The notes under the pieces: model-generated
What the model was told of the DNA's origin: nothing
Database searches by the model: none
Seen by the model: only the letters and a program-made list of their open reading frames with translations
Shown: positions 1 through 10,432 of the stretch, one piece after another
Position numbering within the stretch: position 1 is the stretch's first letter
Layout of the letters: every line of letters begins with the position of its first letter
NCBI GenBank assembly: GCA_963853835.1
Contig: OY970830.1
Location: 30,527,966 to 30,591,965, forward strand
DNA length: 64,000 nucleotides
Reading direction: 5' to 3'
DNA from: Calendula officinalis
Taxonomy: Eukaryota > Streptophyta > Magnoliopsida > Asterales > Asteraceae
Program-made: the position numbers and the translations under genes

Positions 1-720
1 CCAGCCTTCCTTTTTCTTGTAGTTAAAGAGGGTTCACCAGATGTTTCACCAGTTATAGTTTTTCTTTCTTTCATTTCTTTGGCGTTTATCTGTTCAAGCT
101 TTGTGGTGTCCTTCTCTTTAATCTTTTGTTCAAGAAGATCCTTCTTCTTCTCCACACAGTACTTTTCTATTAAATTGATCAACTTCATTCTTTCAAAGGC
201 CTTGGTATTGTGGCCTCTTGACTTCAAGAATGTGACCATTTCTTTCTTCTTGTCTGCAAATTGTTCTAGCATATCAGCCTTCTGCTCTTTGCATTCTTGT
301 ACTTGTGCTTCAAGAAGTTCTATTGTTTCAGATTCAAGTTGCCTTATTTTTTGTAGTTCTCTTCGTTGTAATTCTTTTCGGGTTTCTGCAACTTGTTTGG
401 TTTTGACCTTGTGTTGAAATTGTGGCAGTTTTGATATGTCAGCAATATCTGCCAATTTTATTTCTGTGAAGGGTTGTCTTAGTATTCTAGCCCTTTCTGC
501 TAATTTTATGTTCTCAATGGCTAGAGAGGCTTCAACCTTCTTCAAATAATTTGCCCTTTTTACTTTCCACCTATCCTGCTTGGCTGATTTAGCATAATTG
601 ATTTTGTTGACCATTTCATGACCTTGTGCTCTGTTAGGTTGGTCTTCATCAGCAATTTCCTTTCCCTTTCCTATGTAATTGTCACTCTTTTTATCTGGTG
701 CAGCTTCAATTTCTAAATTT
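1..720 (-). CDS. Partial coiled-coil ORF of a copia-type element (runs off left edge)
   Basis: The minus strand is open from about 720 to the left edge without a stop. The product is very rich in K, E, Q and L and looks like one long coiled coil, with short motifs such as KKVEASLAIENIKLAERAR and LLEAQVQECKEQKADMLEQF. It continues the minus-strand ORF to its right, but one reading frame away, so a frameshift lies at about 710-745. I do not recognise a named domain. Long coiled-coil ORFs of this kind lie downstream of pol in some plant copia elements; assigning it to that class is inference from composition and from the copia DNA next door. No host-gene features such as introns or an upstream promoter are visible. 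Confidence 0.5.
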
Positions 721-2146
721 GTGACCATAGGTATGTATTTGTGACATGGGAATTATTTTGGGATGTGGAGGTAGAGTACATTCATCAACTTCTAACCAGT
801 TGATATCATCATCAATGTCTTTCACCACCAATTGTGTTGATCTTGTTGTTGGTGATGGTGGAATTAATACTGCAGGCTCTAGTAGTGGTGGCAGCTTAAT
901 AATATCATCAGTAGTAGCCAAGGTAGTTACTACTGGTATGTCTTCAGGAATTACTACTGATAGGGCATCAGTAGTGTTTGCTGCCTCTTCTTGATTTACT
1001 ACTGCTATGACATCAGTAGTAGTAGGAGTTACTATTGATGCTTCTTGTTGAGCTTGTTCTTCCATAGGAGCAGTAGTAGTAGCCTCATCAGTAATATCCA
1101 TCTTTTCTAGGCTTTCATCATTAACCTGGCCTTCATCAACTTTTGTTTCTTTGAGATTGAGGAGAGAATTTGCTGCTGCTGCAATGGATTCATCTATCAT
1201 ACTTTGAATGTTGTCCTTCTCCCCCTTAGTGAGCTCAACTGGTGGAGCTTCACTATTATCAACCTTCTTTTTCAACTTTCTTATGATTCTTGTTTGTTGA
1301 AGAAGCCTGTGCTCATATAATTTCATTCTTTTGTTGATCGTGTTAATGTGCTTCTTCATATATGACATGGTCCTCCCTTGATTTGTTAAGTATGTCAGAC
1401 AATCTTGTACAGTGGTTTCAAGGTTTTCCATCCTATCCGTCAATTGTTTTTGTTTAATACTGCCCTCACTTCATCTAGCAAGATCATCGGGCTCACTAAC
1501 AGGTACATTGGCTTTAAGGTTTTCCATCCTTTCCGTCAATTCAATAGTTTCAGTTCTACCCTCATCACTTCTTGGTGATGAAATGGGTTGTTTGGACACT
1601 CTCTTCTTCCTAGAAGAAGCAGTAGTCCCCCCCCCCCCCCCCCCCCGTTTGGTTTCTTGGCACCGGGGTCCTCTTAGTAATTCCTCAAAAGAGTCATCAC
1701 TTAGAGTTGCCGAGGTCTGGGTCTTAGTGATGTTCTCACTATCCTGTGCACCCACCTTTGGGGCATCAGTAGTGAGAGCCCTTTCCTCATGTCCTCTCTC
1801 CTCCTTGGAGGACAACTCTTGGAGCCTGAGGTTTGACTCAATTTGTCCCCTGGTGTCCTTGAAGGAAGTTTTCTTCCTTTTATAAATGGTGGATATATTT
1901 TGGGTTACATTTGGTAGGTCTTCCACAGAGTGAAGAGTAGCACTTTGAGGATTTATTTCATGTGCCTGGGACACATTCAGGACATCTAATTGGGTGGTTG
2001 ATTGAGTGACTATTTGGGGCTGTGTTTGGGTTTCATTTGGGGGTGATGGAGTGGGTTGAGGTTCAATTTGGGTTGTATCTTGGATTGAACCTTCTCCAAT
2101 ATGTGGTTGATCTTTGATCATGTTAGGAAACAGAGGGGTTTCCTGA
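706..2146 (-). pseudogene. Copia-associated ORF, upstream part, interrupted by one stop codon
   Basis: One reading frame runs from about 2146 down to 706 with a single in-frame TGA at 1473-1471; both sides read naturally, so the stop looks like an Arg codon turned into TGA. The first part is rich in P, Q, T and S (low complexity), then basic; the second part has a coiled-coil start (RMENLETTVQ repeats the earlier RMENLKANV), followed by a T/V/D-rich segment. The frame is also open into the primer-binding site at 2151-2162, but that part is fortuitous. A poly-C run at 1627-1646 encodes poly-glycine on this strand and is a likely length-variable site. Function unknown; probably the 3' ORF of a minus-oriented copia element. 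Confidence 0.5.
1627..1646. repeat. Homopolymer (C)20
   Basis: Twenty consecutive C on the plus strand inside the minus-strand copia-associated ORF, where it reads as a glycine run. Exact length is prone to sequencing error, and a one-base error here would shift the frame. Confidence 0.9.
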
Positions 2147-2162
2147 CAAGTGGTATCAGAGC
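2141..2162 (+). other. LTR edge plus primer-binding site, left arm of 22-bp inverted repeat
   Basis: TCCTGACA (LTR 3' edge), AG spacer, then the iMet primer-binding site TGGTATCAGAGC. Identical in reverse complement to 5470-5491. Confidence 0.85.
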
Positions 2163-2227
2163 TTATCGGTTCTAGATCTACGAATTTTAAGAACAACAAA
2201 AAGTTTTAAATTTTTAAAACACACAGA

Positions 2228-4720
2228 TTGTTAATCATGACTGATAACAATGAAAGTACTCAAGCAAATAAAATCCCTATACTCACTCCCAATAACTTTG
2301 GGATGTGGAAGAATCGTATTAAGCAATACATGCTTATTACTGATTATTCCATGTGGGAAGTTGTTATTGAAGGAAACAAAACCGTTCCTGGTCAAGCAAC
2401 AAGTTCTGCAACTGAAGCAGACAAACTCAAGTGTGACAAGGAGAAGAAAGACAGAGGAATCGAACTCAAAGCTCTAAGCACTCTTCTACTGGCCATTCCT
2501 AATGACTATCAACATCTCTTTGTTGAATATGATGATGCAAAGGTGTTGTGGCAGGTACTGGAAAAGAGATTCGTTGGCACTAAAAGCACCAAAAGAAACA
2601 TGAAGTCTGTACTAAAACAGGACTTTGAAAATTTCAAAGGCCAAAAGAATGAATCATTATCTCAAGTCTTTGATAGGTTCAACAAACTCATTGGTGAATT
2701 GAATCAAGTTGGTGTGAAACCAGACAATGATGATGTCAATAGAAAGTTTCTCAGATCTCTTGGAGAAGAATGGTATATGTACACAGTCATATATAGACAA
2801 GGTGATGCTTTGGAAGAAAAGGAGCTGGATGAATTGTACAATGAGCTTAGGGTGTTTGAATCTAAGTTCTAAAACTCCTAATTTATCTTCAAACAATGCT
2901 GCTTTTGTGTCTAGTACAGGAACATGTCAGGAAACTGCAAAAGCTGCAGATTGTGAAGACACTGCAAGAGAATCCTTTTTCACTCATGTGCATACTGCAC
3001 TAATTAGTGATGATTTGGAACAATTGAATCCTGATGATCTTGAGGAGATGGATCTAAAATGGCAGATGGCTATGCTGAGCCTGAGAACCAAAAGGTTCTT
3101 GAAGAGGACTGGAAGAACAAACCTTAACTTCAACAAAGGTGACAAGGCTGGATTTGACAAGACTAAAGTCAAATGTTACAACTGTAACAACCTTGGGCAC
3201 TTTGCTAAAGAATGTCCTCATCCAGACAAAAGGTCAAACTCAACTGCTCTTGTTTCACAACAAGGACAAGGTTATGACTGGAGTTTTCAAGCAGAGGAGC
3301 ATGCACAGAATCAATCTCTCATGGCCTTCACTGACTCTCCTACTAAGGTACATTCTAAATCTTGCACTCCTGAATGTATTAAAGCATACAAAGATTTAGA
3401 AAAACTTAATAAAGAAACATTTGAAGAGATGATTCTAAATAGAAATAGAAGAATTGAATATAATGGTTGTATAGCTGATCTTGAAAATCAAATTAAAATT
3501 TATAAAATAACTGATCAAAAGATAAAAGAAGAATTGCTACAAACCACTTATGAAAAAGAACATTTTGAACTAAAATTAAAAGAAACATTGATCAAACTAG
3601 AAGAATGTCAACTGGAATTAGAACAAAATAAATTAACCATTAAAAAGTTTGAAAGAAGTTCTCAAATTGTCAATGAATTAACAAATAATCAAACCACTGA
3701 AAAAGTTGTGCATGGAGTGGGATATCATGCTGTTCCACCTCCAACAAATTTTATCCCTCCTCTTAAATCAAGCACAGAAAGAATTTTAGAAGATTTAAAA
3801 ATATCAAATAAAACTGAAACTTGTAATGAAACATCTGAATCAAATGATTCTTCTGATGATGATCAAACTACAGACTCAATTGATACAAGTTTTCACACAG
3901 CACAAAGTCAAAATGAATCTCCTAAATATGATGCAGAAAATATACCAAAAATTTTAAGAAGGGGAAATGAAAGAAATAAATTTCAACTCTTAGATCAAAG
4001 AAAACTTGAAGGTGCTAAGGATAAGAAATTAAGATGTGTTATTTGCAACAAAGTAAACCATTTAGCAAAGGATTGTCACTTCAATCCAATTAACTGTAAA
4101 GAGTTCAAAGAATTTAAAAATTCTAAAGAAAAAGCAAAAACACAAAAGTTAAAAGATACTACTGGTCCTTCAGTAGTAAATAAAACAAAATTTGATAATG
4201 CACCAAGGTTTGTGCAAAATAAAAGAGTTGGAAGCCCAAAGAACAGCAATTATTTCAAAAATAATGGAAAAACAAATCAAAATAAACAATATTTTAATTT
4301 TTCCAACACCAGTAGAAACTTTAACAGGTTTACTACTGATACTAACCCTAATTACAATGCTGTTGGGTACAAGTACCAAAACACTACTGACAAAAACCCT
4401 AATTTTAAAAATACTACTGCGGCCAAACCAAAAGTTAAAGACACTACTGGTCATCCTAAACATGGTAAGTACCCAAATACTACTGGTCCATCAGTAGTAA
4501 AGTATTCAAAAGCTAAATATAATGGGTATAGACCAAGATCAGTAGTAAACTCAGACACCAGTAACAAATCCAAAAGGGCAGTAGTAAAACAAAACACCAG
4601 TACTAAAAAGGTATGGGTACCAAAAATGTTTAAAATTAACTGTTCTAAATCTTATTTCTCAAAGGATGAACCCAAGACATATAAAGCTTGGGTTCCCAAA
4701 CTTAACCAATCTTTTACTTA
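2228..4720 (+). pseudogene. Copia Gag polyprotein, frameshifted
   Basis: The start at 2238 (MTDNNESTQ) gives the usual copia gag N-terminus, including the NFGMWKNRIKQYM segment and a UBN2-like region to about residue 210. The frame then meets a stop at 2870-2872, and the protein continues in the next frame from about 2860 (frameshift). The continuation has a CCHC zinc knuckle, CYNCNNLGHFAKEC (about 3175-3216), a long coiled coil (3380-3700) and a second Cys/His motif, CVICNKVNHLAKDC (4034-4075). Next comes a low-complexity region (4150-4600) dominated by TTG/SVV codons, that is ACTACTG and CAGTAGTAA repeats. A second shift near 4715-4725 leads into the protease frame. The structural Gag would coat the element RNA; with two shifts this copy is dead. 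Confidence 0.8.
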
Positions 4721-4723
4721 CTT

Positions 4724-5476
4724 GTGCAGAGCATTCAGATCCCTGAAGAAGGTAGAACATGGCACATTGATAGTGGATGCTCAAGGCACATGACTGGAAA
4801 TCTGCAAATTCTTAAAGATTTCAAGTCATTTGATGGAGGATATGTGGCCTTTGGTGAGAACCCAAAGGGAGGTAAGATTTCAGGCAAAGGTACAGTTACT
4901 AATGGAAAAATTACTTTTGATGATGTATTTTATGTAGCTGAGCTAAAATACAATCTTGTTAGTGTGTCTCAAGTATGTGATAAAAAGAACAAGATTCTTT
5001 TCACAGACATTGAGTGCATCATTCTCTCTCCTAACTTTGTTTTAGATGAGAAATATGTAGCTTTGAGAACTCCAAGGAGAAACAATGTGTATTGTCTGGA
5101 TATAGGGGGAGAACTCATTTCTTCAAATGAGGTCAACTGTTTTATATCCAAGGCAAACACTACTGAATCAGAACTTTGGCATAGAAGGATGTGTCACACA
5201 AACTTTAAAAACATGAACAACTTAGTAAGAAAGAATTTGGTAATTGGATTACCACAAAAACAATTCATGTGTGATCATCACTGTGTTGCATGCTTAAAAG
5301 GTAAACAACATAAGTCTTCTCATAAGTCCAAAATTGTAAATTCTATTTCTGTTCCGTTACAACTCTTACATATGGACCTCTTTGGACCTACAAATGTAAT
5401 GAGTATTGGAAAGAAACAATATTGTCTTGTTATTACTGATGACTTTTCCAGATATACATGGGTTTTCTTGCTCTGA
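4724..5476 (+). pseudogene. Copia Pol, 5' part only: protease, GAG-pre-integrase, start of integrase
   Basis: The retropepsin-type active site DSGCSRHMTG is at about residues 17-26. The GAG-pre-integrase/HHCC zinc region follows (LWHRRMCHTNF, then CVACLKGKQH), then the first catalytic segment of the integrase core (LHMDLFGP, DDFSRYTWVF). The reading ends at 5476 because the sequence switches to the reverse-complement primer-binding site. The later integrase Asp and Glu, reverse transcriptase and RNase H are missing, so this is a truncated pol. The order PR-IN places it in Ty1/copia and excludes Ty3/gypsy. Confidence 0.85.
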
Positions 5477-5491
5477 TACCACTTGTCAGGA
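5470..5491 (-). other. Primer-binding site plus LTR edge, right arm of 22-bp inverted repeat
   Basis: Exact reverse complement of 2141-2162. On the minus strand it reads LTR end, AG spacer, iMet primer-binding site, so the LTR at 5484-6121 is the 5' LTR of a minus-oriented element. Confidence 0.85.
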
Positions 5492-6121
5492 TCGAATAAC
5501 CAAAACAAGTTATTGTCAACCCAGATCTACTAATAACAAGAAGTTGCAGCGGATCAACACTTGTATTAATAATAAGAACAATAGAATACTGTATTGAATG
5601 AACAATGTTAAGAACACAGTGATTCACAAAAAGCTTCAATGTATATTATTGATTAACAATACACACGTACGTTTACAATTCGTAAGGAACTATTTATAAT
5701 AGTCCTTGAAGCCTAACTATTTACCCTAGTTATTCTAGGACTTGATTTACATCGAATTATAAAAGATATACATTGAATAACATTCTATAACTACTTCTGC
5801 AAAGATCTCGGACTTGATATGCTTCCAAATACGCGTACCAGTAGTAACTGCAATCACCAGTAGTAAATATGCATCATCAGTAGTAACTCTGGTAATCAGT
5901 AGTAAGTCCAAAACCAACGTCAGTAGTAATTACTCATGATCAGTAGTATCTTCAATATGTGCATGATCAGTAGTAACTTAGTTATAGCCTTCACCAGAAT
6001 CAACTCATTAGTAATAAGTATTTCTGCCCCATCAGTAACAATCATAGTCTTTATCAGTAATAACTATGATCAGTACTAACTGAAGGATCAGTAATAAGTT
6101 GAACTGTGATTTGTTCTAACA
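5484..6121 (-). mobile_element. Copia LTR (about 638 bp), minus orientation
   Basis: It begins TGTCAGG and ends TTCTAACA, so on the minus strand it is TG...CA. It abuts the primer-binding site with a 2-base spacer. Between 5840 and 6100 it holds at least eight degenerate copies of a CAGTAGTAA motif separated by short variable spacers. The same motif occurs in the gag spacer (4150-4600) and in the minus ORF (900-1080), which suggests all three pieces come from one element family. No partner LTR lies inside the window, so no target duplication could be checked. Confidence 0.75.
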
Positions 6122-6686
6122 ATTATGTTTTGTGCAAATTAGCTCATGTGCAAATTAGCTCATTGCCAACTGTCCCTTTGATAGGAAACTGAAGGGCTTT
6201 TCTAAATTGACGTGGTTGGTACCACGTCTTGCAGCTGCTTCATTTGATCTGGTTCAATTTACCGAAGTGAAAAGTGACAAGGGTGTGGTTAATTTTTGCG
6301 GGTACTTATATTTTTGAGTATTTTGTATTTTATATATAAAATATTAAATAAATGATTATTATTGATAAAAATGTGTCAATTGAAATGTTACTAAATGTCA
6401 CTGATTCAGTAGAAAATAAAGTTTAAGTTGATATTATGGTTGTGATCATTGTTGCCCATTGATCAAAATTTCTCAAAGGGCTGTGGTTGCTCTCACGTGG
6501 AATTTTTGATTTTGCTAAGGCAACCAAGACTGTCTAATACGATATAAAGAATTATAAATTTATAGTGTCAATAATATTAGATTAATTAAAAATTAGTTTT
6601 TCTGACAAATAATCGTAGATGCCGTAAAAAAACTCCTCATGTGACGGTGGAAGGTATCCGAGAGTTCACGCTTAACAAAACACACT
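6122..6686. other. Intergenic, no gene seen
   Basis: AT-rich DNA with a small direct repeat (TGTGCAAATTAGCTCA twice, about 6131-6165). No coding potential or recognisable element beyond that. Confidence 0.6.
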
Positions 6687-6697
6687 ATATTATATAG

Positions 6698-6829
6698 GAG
6701 GTGATTTTTACACCACAACTTTTATGGCATGTACCACAATCATTGCTTAGTTTGGTTATATAGTTAACTGTGAAACTTGTACAGTGTGGTATAACCATTA
6801 AAACTTGTGTAGAAATGAATTCCCATCCC
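6698..6829. mobile_element. MITE, 132 bp, family A copy 1 (11-bp TSD)
   Basis: Imperfect terminal inverted repeats of about 30 bp (TGATTTTTACACCACAAC at one end, GTAGAAATGAATTCCC at the other) flanked by ATATTATATAG at 6687-6697 and 6830-6840. Matches four other copies in this window (19170, 30644, 41722, 50346). A 9-12-bp target duplication fits a Mutator-like origin; no transposase is present. Confidence 0.8.
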
Positions 6830-7143
6830 ATATTATATAGAATGATATTAAAATATATACTGAAACAGATATAGAATCTAAAATTTGAAATTATATATCG
6901 AATATACGAAATGTATTTTAGAAAATTAGCAAAAGACAAACATTAAAATGGATTCGTATCCTTCTACTACTTATCATGTATACAAAAAAATGATAAAATT
7001 AATTTTGATTTCAAAGTGATCGAAATGGTAGCCTCAGAACTACCGTTGTAACTCGGGCTACACAACACGTACTCTACTTAATATTTCAATGATTACCTAA
7101 ATATTAAGAAAATATAACCGAGTGTGTGATCCACCCGACTTGC

Positions 7144-7605
7144 TTACTCTTTGCATGGAACGTGTAACAAGTTAGATCTACAAAGTGGGCACGTGAAGTG
7201 GTCACGACTTAACCATCGTTCTATACAACATGTATGGAACACATGACGACATCTACCGAGTTGACTCACAACATCCCGATCAATGAAATCAACGAGGCAA
7301 ATCGAGCACGCATCATCCACCACTCTGCTAGCAGGCTCACCATTTTCTTTGTTAGCAATATTATCGATAAATTTTAGAGCTGAAAAACTGTAAGATTTTG
7401 AGAATATTTTCCATAGGTCACCATCATGATTGTGATCATCGGGAGAATTGTGATTACGATCCTGATGGTGAAACAATATCATTGTGATAGTCGATAAAAT
7501 TTTGAAAAATGCGTTTTTGGAATGAACGAATGGAACCCAAACACAAGTAATGAACACAAGAGTGGCCGTGGAAGCTCCATATCCATCATATATTAAACAA
7601 ATCAT
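7144..7605 (-). CDS. Small RING-H2 zinc-finger protein, probable E3 ubiquitin ligase
   Basis: Intronless ORF of 153 residues. Residues about 10-45 form a hydrophobic stretch that could anchor the protein in a membrane. A C-terminal RING-H2 finger has all eight zinc ligands: C100, C103, C119, H121, H124, C127, C139, C142, with the W-L of CIERWL and P of CPLC conserved. In plants such short proteins (RHA2, XERICO and BRH1 types) transfer ubiquitin from an E2 to substrates, often in hormone or stress signalling; which subgroup this belongs to I cannot tell. A TATA box lies about 100 bp upstream of the start. Neighbours are repeats only, so it stands alone. Length and intronless structure are typical of the class. 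Confidence 0.85.
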   Translation of the reverse strand: MICLIYDGYGASTATLVFITCVWVPFVHSKNAFFKILSTITMILFHHQDRNHNSPDDHNHDGDLWKIFSKSYSFSALKFIDNIANKENGEPASRVVDDACSICLVDFIDRDVVSQLGRCRHVFHTCCIERWLSRDHFTCPLCRSNLLHVPCKE

Positions 7606-7702
7606 GTTTTCGGTTTTTGTTTTTCGATTTTCGGTTTTCAGGTGATTTTGTTTTTGTATTTGTGAAAGTTTGAAGTGAAGGTAGGGTAGGGGTTGGGTGA
7701 CA

Positions 7703-7711
7703 CTTTATATA
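7703..7711 (-). promoter_or_regulatory. TATA box of the RING-H2 gene
   Basis: TATATAAAG on the minus strand, 98 bp before the ATG, leaving room for a leader of about 65-70 nt. Confidence 0.6.
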
Positions 7712-7739
7712 GAAAGAAAAACTGTGAAGTCAATGAATT

Positions 7740-8210
7740 TTTTAAACATTTCTTTATTTTGAAGGAATAAAAAAATTAATTCAATGTATATTATAATGCA
7801 TGTATCACGACCTCGTTTAATATTATATAACGGGCGGCAGAAAAATATTCAGAAATAATATCGTACAAATATACAATTAAATTCAAATACTAAATAATGA
7901 TCATGTTCACTAATACTCCTTTGCTGTCTTTGTAATATAAACAAATTTATGAATCTCTTTTGATTACAAAATCAAAAACATATTTGATGAGTTTTATTCT
8001 ATTTTATATAAGATCAAAGTTTCATTAATATAACAGATTTATGAATCTTGTTTACCCAATCACCCGGGCCGATTCTAAACTACACGTAAATTAAGTGGTC
8101 ACTTTGAGACTAAGTGACTCATAAAATGAGTTGGAATCCAGGTTTAAAAAAAAATAGTTCATTTTAAGAAAATGAGCTCGATTCATGGATCTATAATATA
8201 CTAGGCGGCT
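7740..8210. other. Intergenic, no gene seen
   Basis: AT-rich, no open frame of note and no repeat that I can delimit. Confidence 0.5.
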
Positions 8211-8214
8211 TGTT

Positions 8215-8615
8215 AAATCTTGTTATCGTTTCATGTTTTTGGCTAACATGACACGACTTCTTTTTTCTCGACACGAACACGACACAAATTGTGTTTTTTT
8301 GCTAACACGGACACAACCCAATTAAAAAAGTTATAAAAACGACAATACGAGATAAATAAAAAATATATCAAATTGCTTACTTAGTAAATGTTTAAAAACT
8401 GATAAACATGATAAAATATAACATAAATTACTACCAAATGTTGCCAAAATTATAACTATTGTGTCAATTCTGAACCCTGACACGATAAGACTTCGTGTTT
8501 ATTTTACACGACACGAAAAGGGATTCAAATTTTGATTTCATGCCAATTACATTTTGTTTCGTGTATTTTTTTCTCATGTCGTGTCGTGAAAACGATTCGA
8601 CGGCCCTAAAAAGTA
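8215..8615. repeat. Degenerate CACGACACGA-rich repeat, possibly a hAT-type remnant
   Basis: Both ends are dense in CGACACGAACACGAC / GTGTCGTGAAA motifs in roughly inverted arrangement around an AT-rich centre. Such subterminal motif clusters are typical of non-autonomous hAT elements. No clear terminal repeats or target duplication were found. Confidence 0.4.
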
Positions 8616-9275
8616 GTTTTAGACTAGCAAGACAACATAAAAGGGTAGAGTGATCTATCATGTTATTAAATAATTTCTTTAAATCAAGTTTGAAATTGAT
8701 TATGAATCAAACAGTATATGAAATTTATTATATATTGTCGAATCACAAGGAAGCAATATAATCATGCTCTTGATCTTGCCTTTGTAATATCTATCTAATA
8801 ATCATGGTGTCCCATTACAAGGAGATGTTATTTAAACATTACAAGGTTAATTTATATGTCATAATACATAACTTTTATAACAAAATGTATAAATACATTT
8901 AATTAGTAACTGTAATATATATTATATTTTTATGTATAAATTAAAGTTGTTTTCTAAATAACTAACTCTTCAACCGACACAATCTTCAAATTTTTTAAGG
9001 TAACACCGATTTTTGAAATCAAGTCTTACTCTAAAGTCAAGTACTCAAGTTGACAAGATTGTCTAAAATTTACACAACCCATTAGGGTTGACTTTATAGA
9101 AATTGACTTCACGAGTTGTTTGACCACCGGTGAAATAGGCAGTAAGAGGCCGGCGCCGACCCCACCACCCCTTCTCCACTCTTCTTTACGGGAAGTCAAT
9201 CCGGTTAGTTTTTCATTGAGCAAAATCTTAAATTTAATTATTAAAAGAAAAGTTAACGTCACACAATAATGGTAA
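8616..9275. other. Intergenic, no gene seen
   Basis: AT-rich DNA with a short GC-richer patch near 9140-9180. No supported gene. Confidence 0.5.
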
Positions 9276-9638
9276 ATATTAGGGGTGATAATGATTCGAG
9301 TCGATTTGAATATCAGAAAATTTAAGCTCGGCTCATTTAGTAATTACTCGGCTCGAGCTCGACTTGAGCTCGAATAAGCTTTTAAAATTGTGCTCGAGTC
9401 AAATATTTATATAGTGCTCGAGCTCGAGCTTAATACTCGTTATGATTCCATATTTTTTGAAAATAACTAGTTTACAAACTCGAAAAACTCGTTAATTACT
9501 CGACTCGTTAACAATATATGTATATTCTTGTACTTATTGTATCAGCATTTGTACTTATTATATAAAACACTTGTTCGGCTCATTGATCGACTCGTTAAGA
9601 TCGTCTGACTCGTTCGGCTCGAGATTAAACAAGCTATC
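9276..9638. repeat. CTCGAGCTCG-rich repeat, left part (split by LTR element)
   Basis: Begins near AGGGGTGATAATGATTCGAG and is filled with CTCGGCTCGAGCTCG-type motifs. It resumes at 16485 after the LTR insertion, where AAACGAGCCGAGTCGAG and GGCTCGGCTCG follow. The style is that of non-autonomous hAT elements with subterminal motif repeats. Removing the 9639-16479 insertion and one CTATC restores continuous sequence. Confidence 0.5.
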
Positions 9639-9943
9639 TGAAAAGCATATATTCACTGATTCAATCCATTAGATGGTGTTAGATGATGATTTTGAGGAGA
9701 AAGATGAAGATGGAGATTAGGGTTTTAGAGAGAGAAAGGTAGAGAGAAGTTAGAGAGAACAAATGCTGAATGTGTGAATTGATTAGTGAGCAAAAGTTTA
9801 AGATTTAAGCCTTACATGTTGGTATTTATACCATGGCTTAAAACTTGGTTAGTTAGGACTAATTCCTAAACAAAACTTAACATCTATACAATGTTTCACT
9901 TTTATCCCCTAGACTATCTATTACAACTTTCTAGTACCTAACA
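9639..9943 (-). repeat. 3' LTR (305 bp) of the pol-less element
   Basis: Left LTR on the plus map. It differs from the right one at two positions that I can see (a T/C and an A/G change). Adjacent on its right is the polypurine tract. Confidence 0.95.
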
Positions 9944-9955
9944 ATCTCCCCCTTT
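9944..9955 (-). promoter_or_regulatory. Polypurine tract
   Basis: On the minus strand AAAGGGGGAGAT lies directly before the 3' LTR, the expected place for the plus-strand primer of reverse transcription. Confidence 0.8.
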
Positions 9956-10281
9956 GTAATAGTAGACTAGGTTGCATATCTTTGAAGACTTCTGTGTTTG
10001 TAAGGCTGGAGCTGAGAATTGAACCGTTGAGCAGTTATGTTGATAAAACAGCATCAGCCTTTAATCATCAGTGACAGACATACTTTTAATCGGCTTTTCA
10101 ACCAATATAAAGTATTCCAGAAGACTTCATGCAAATCGACTGAATGTAGACCCATAGATAGAGCGGTTAGCAGCGGAAGTCCTTTCTTGAAGTTGTGGCG
10201 TTTGTCGATTTGCTGCAGATCCTTGGTTCCTGATGTTTGTTGAAGTTGAAGCAGTGCGGAATGTTGATGTGTTGTGGATTT

Positions 10282-10425
10282 TCTGACCGTTGTTGATAAT
10301 GTTGGAGTACGGTCATAGAATCCCTTATCTGATTTATTGACTGTTGTTGATAAGATTGAAGTACAGTCATCAGATTTTCTATCAGACATAGTGACCGTTG
10401 TTGATAAGAGTGGAGTACGGTCATC
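10282..10425. repeat. Three 54-bp tandem repeats, each with a 7-bp-stem hairpin
   Basis: Units begin near 10282, 10337 and 10391. Each has TGACCGT or TGACTGT, an 18-nt spacer, then ACGGTCA or ACAGTCA: the stem is kept although one pair changes from C-G to T-A in the middle unit. On the minus strand the array is also open and reads repeated peptides (DDRTPLLSTTV, DDCTSILSTTV), so a coding origin is a possible alternative. Confidence 0.7.
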
Positions 10426-10432
10426 TGATCTT

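Larger units (their letters stand above)
2141..5491 (+). mobile_element. Truncated Ty1/copia fragment (PBS-gag-PR-IN) bounded by 22-bp inverted repeats
   Basis: The left end is a 12-base primer-binding site TGGTATCAGAGC (2151-2162), complementary to the 3' end of plant initiator tRNA-Met, preceded by the LTR-type end TCCTGACA and spacer AG. Gag, protease and the start of integrase follow in order. The fragment stops abruptly at 5470, where the exact reverse complement of 2141-2162 occurs (5470-5491) and a minus-oriented LTR begins. There is no LTR of its own on the left: minus-strand ORF DNA lies there. Reverse transcriptase and RNase H are absent. Confidence 0.85.

Noticed and set aside
2141..2199. 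Extension of the minus-strand copia ORF through the primer-binding site (SDTTCQ)
   Set aside because: The peptide is the reverse complement of the PBS; it is open by chance at the rearrangement junction.
7801..7850. CACGACCTCGTTTAAT... resembling an LTR edge near the RING-H2 promoter
   Set aside because: No partner copy, primer-binding site or target duplication nearby.
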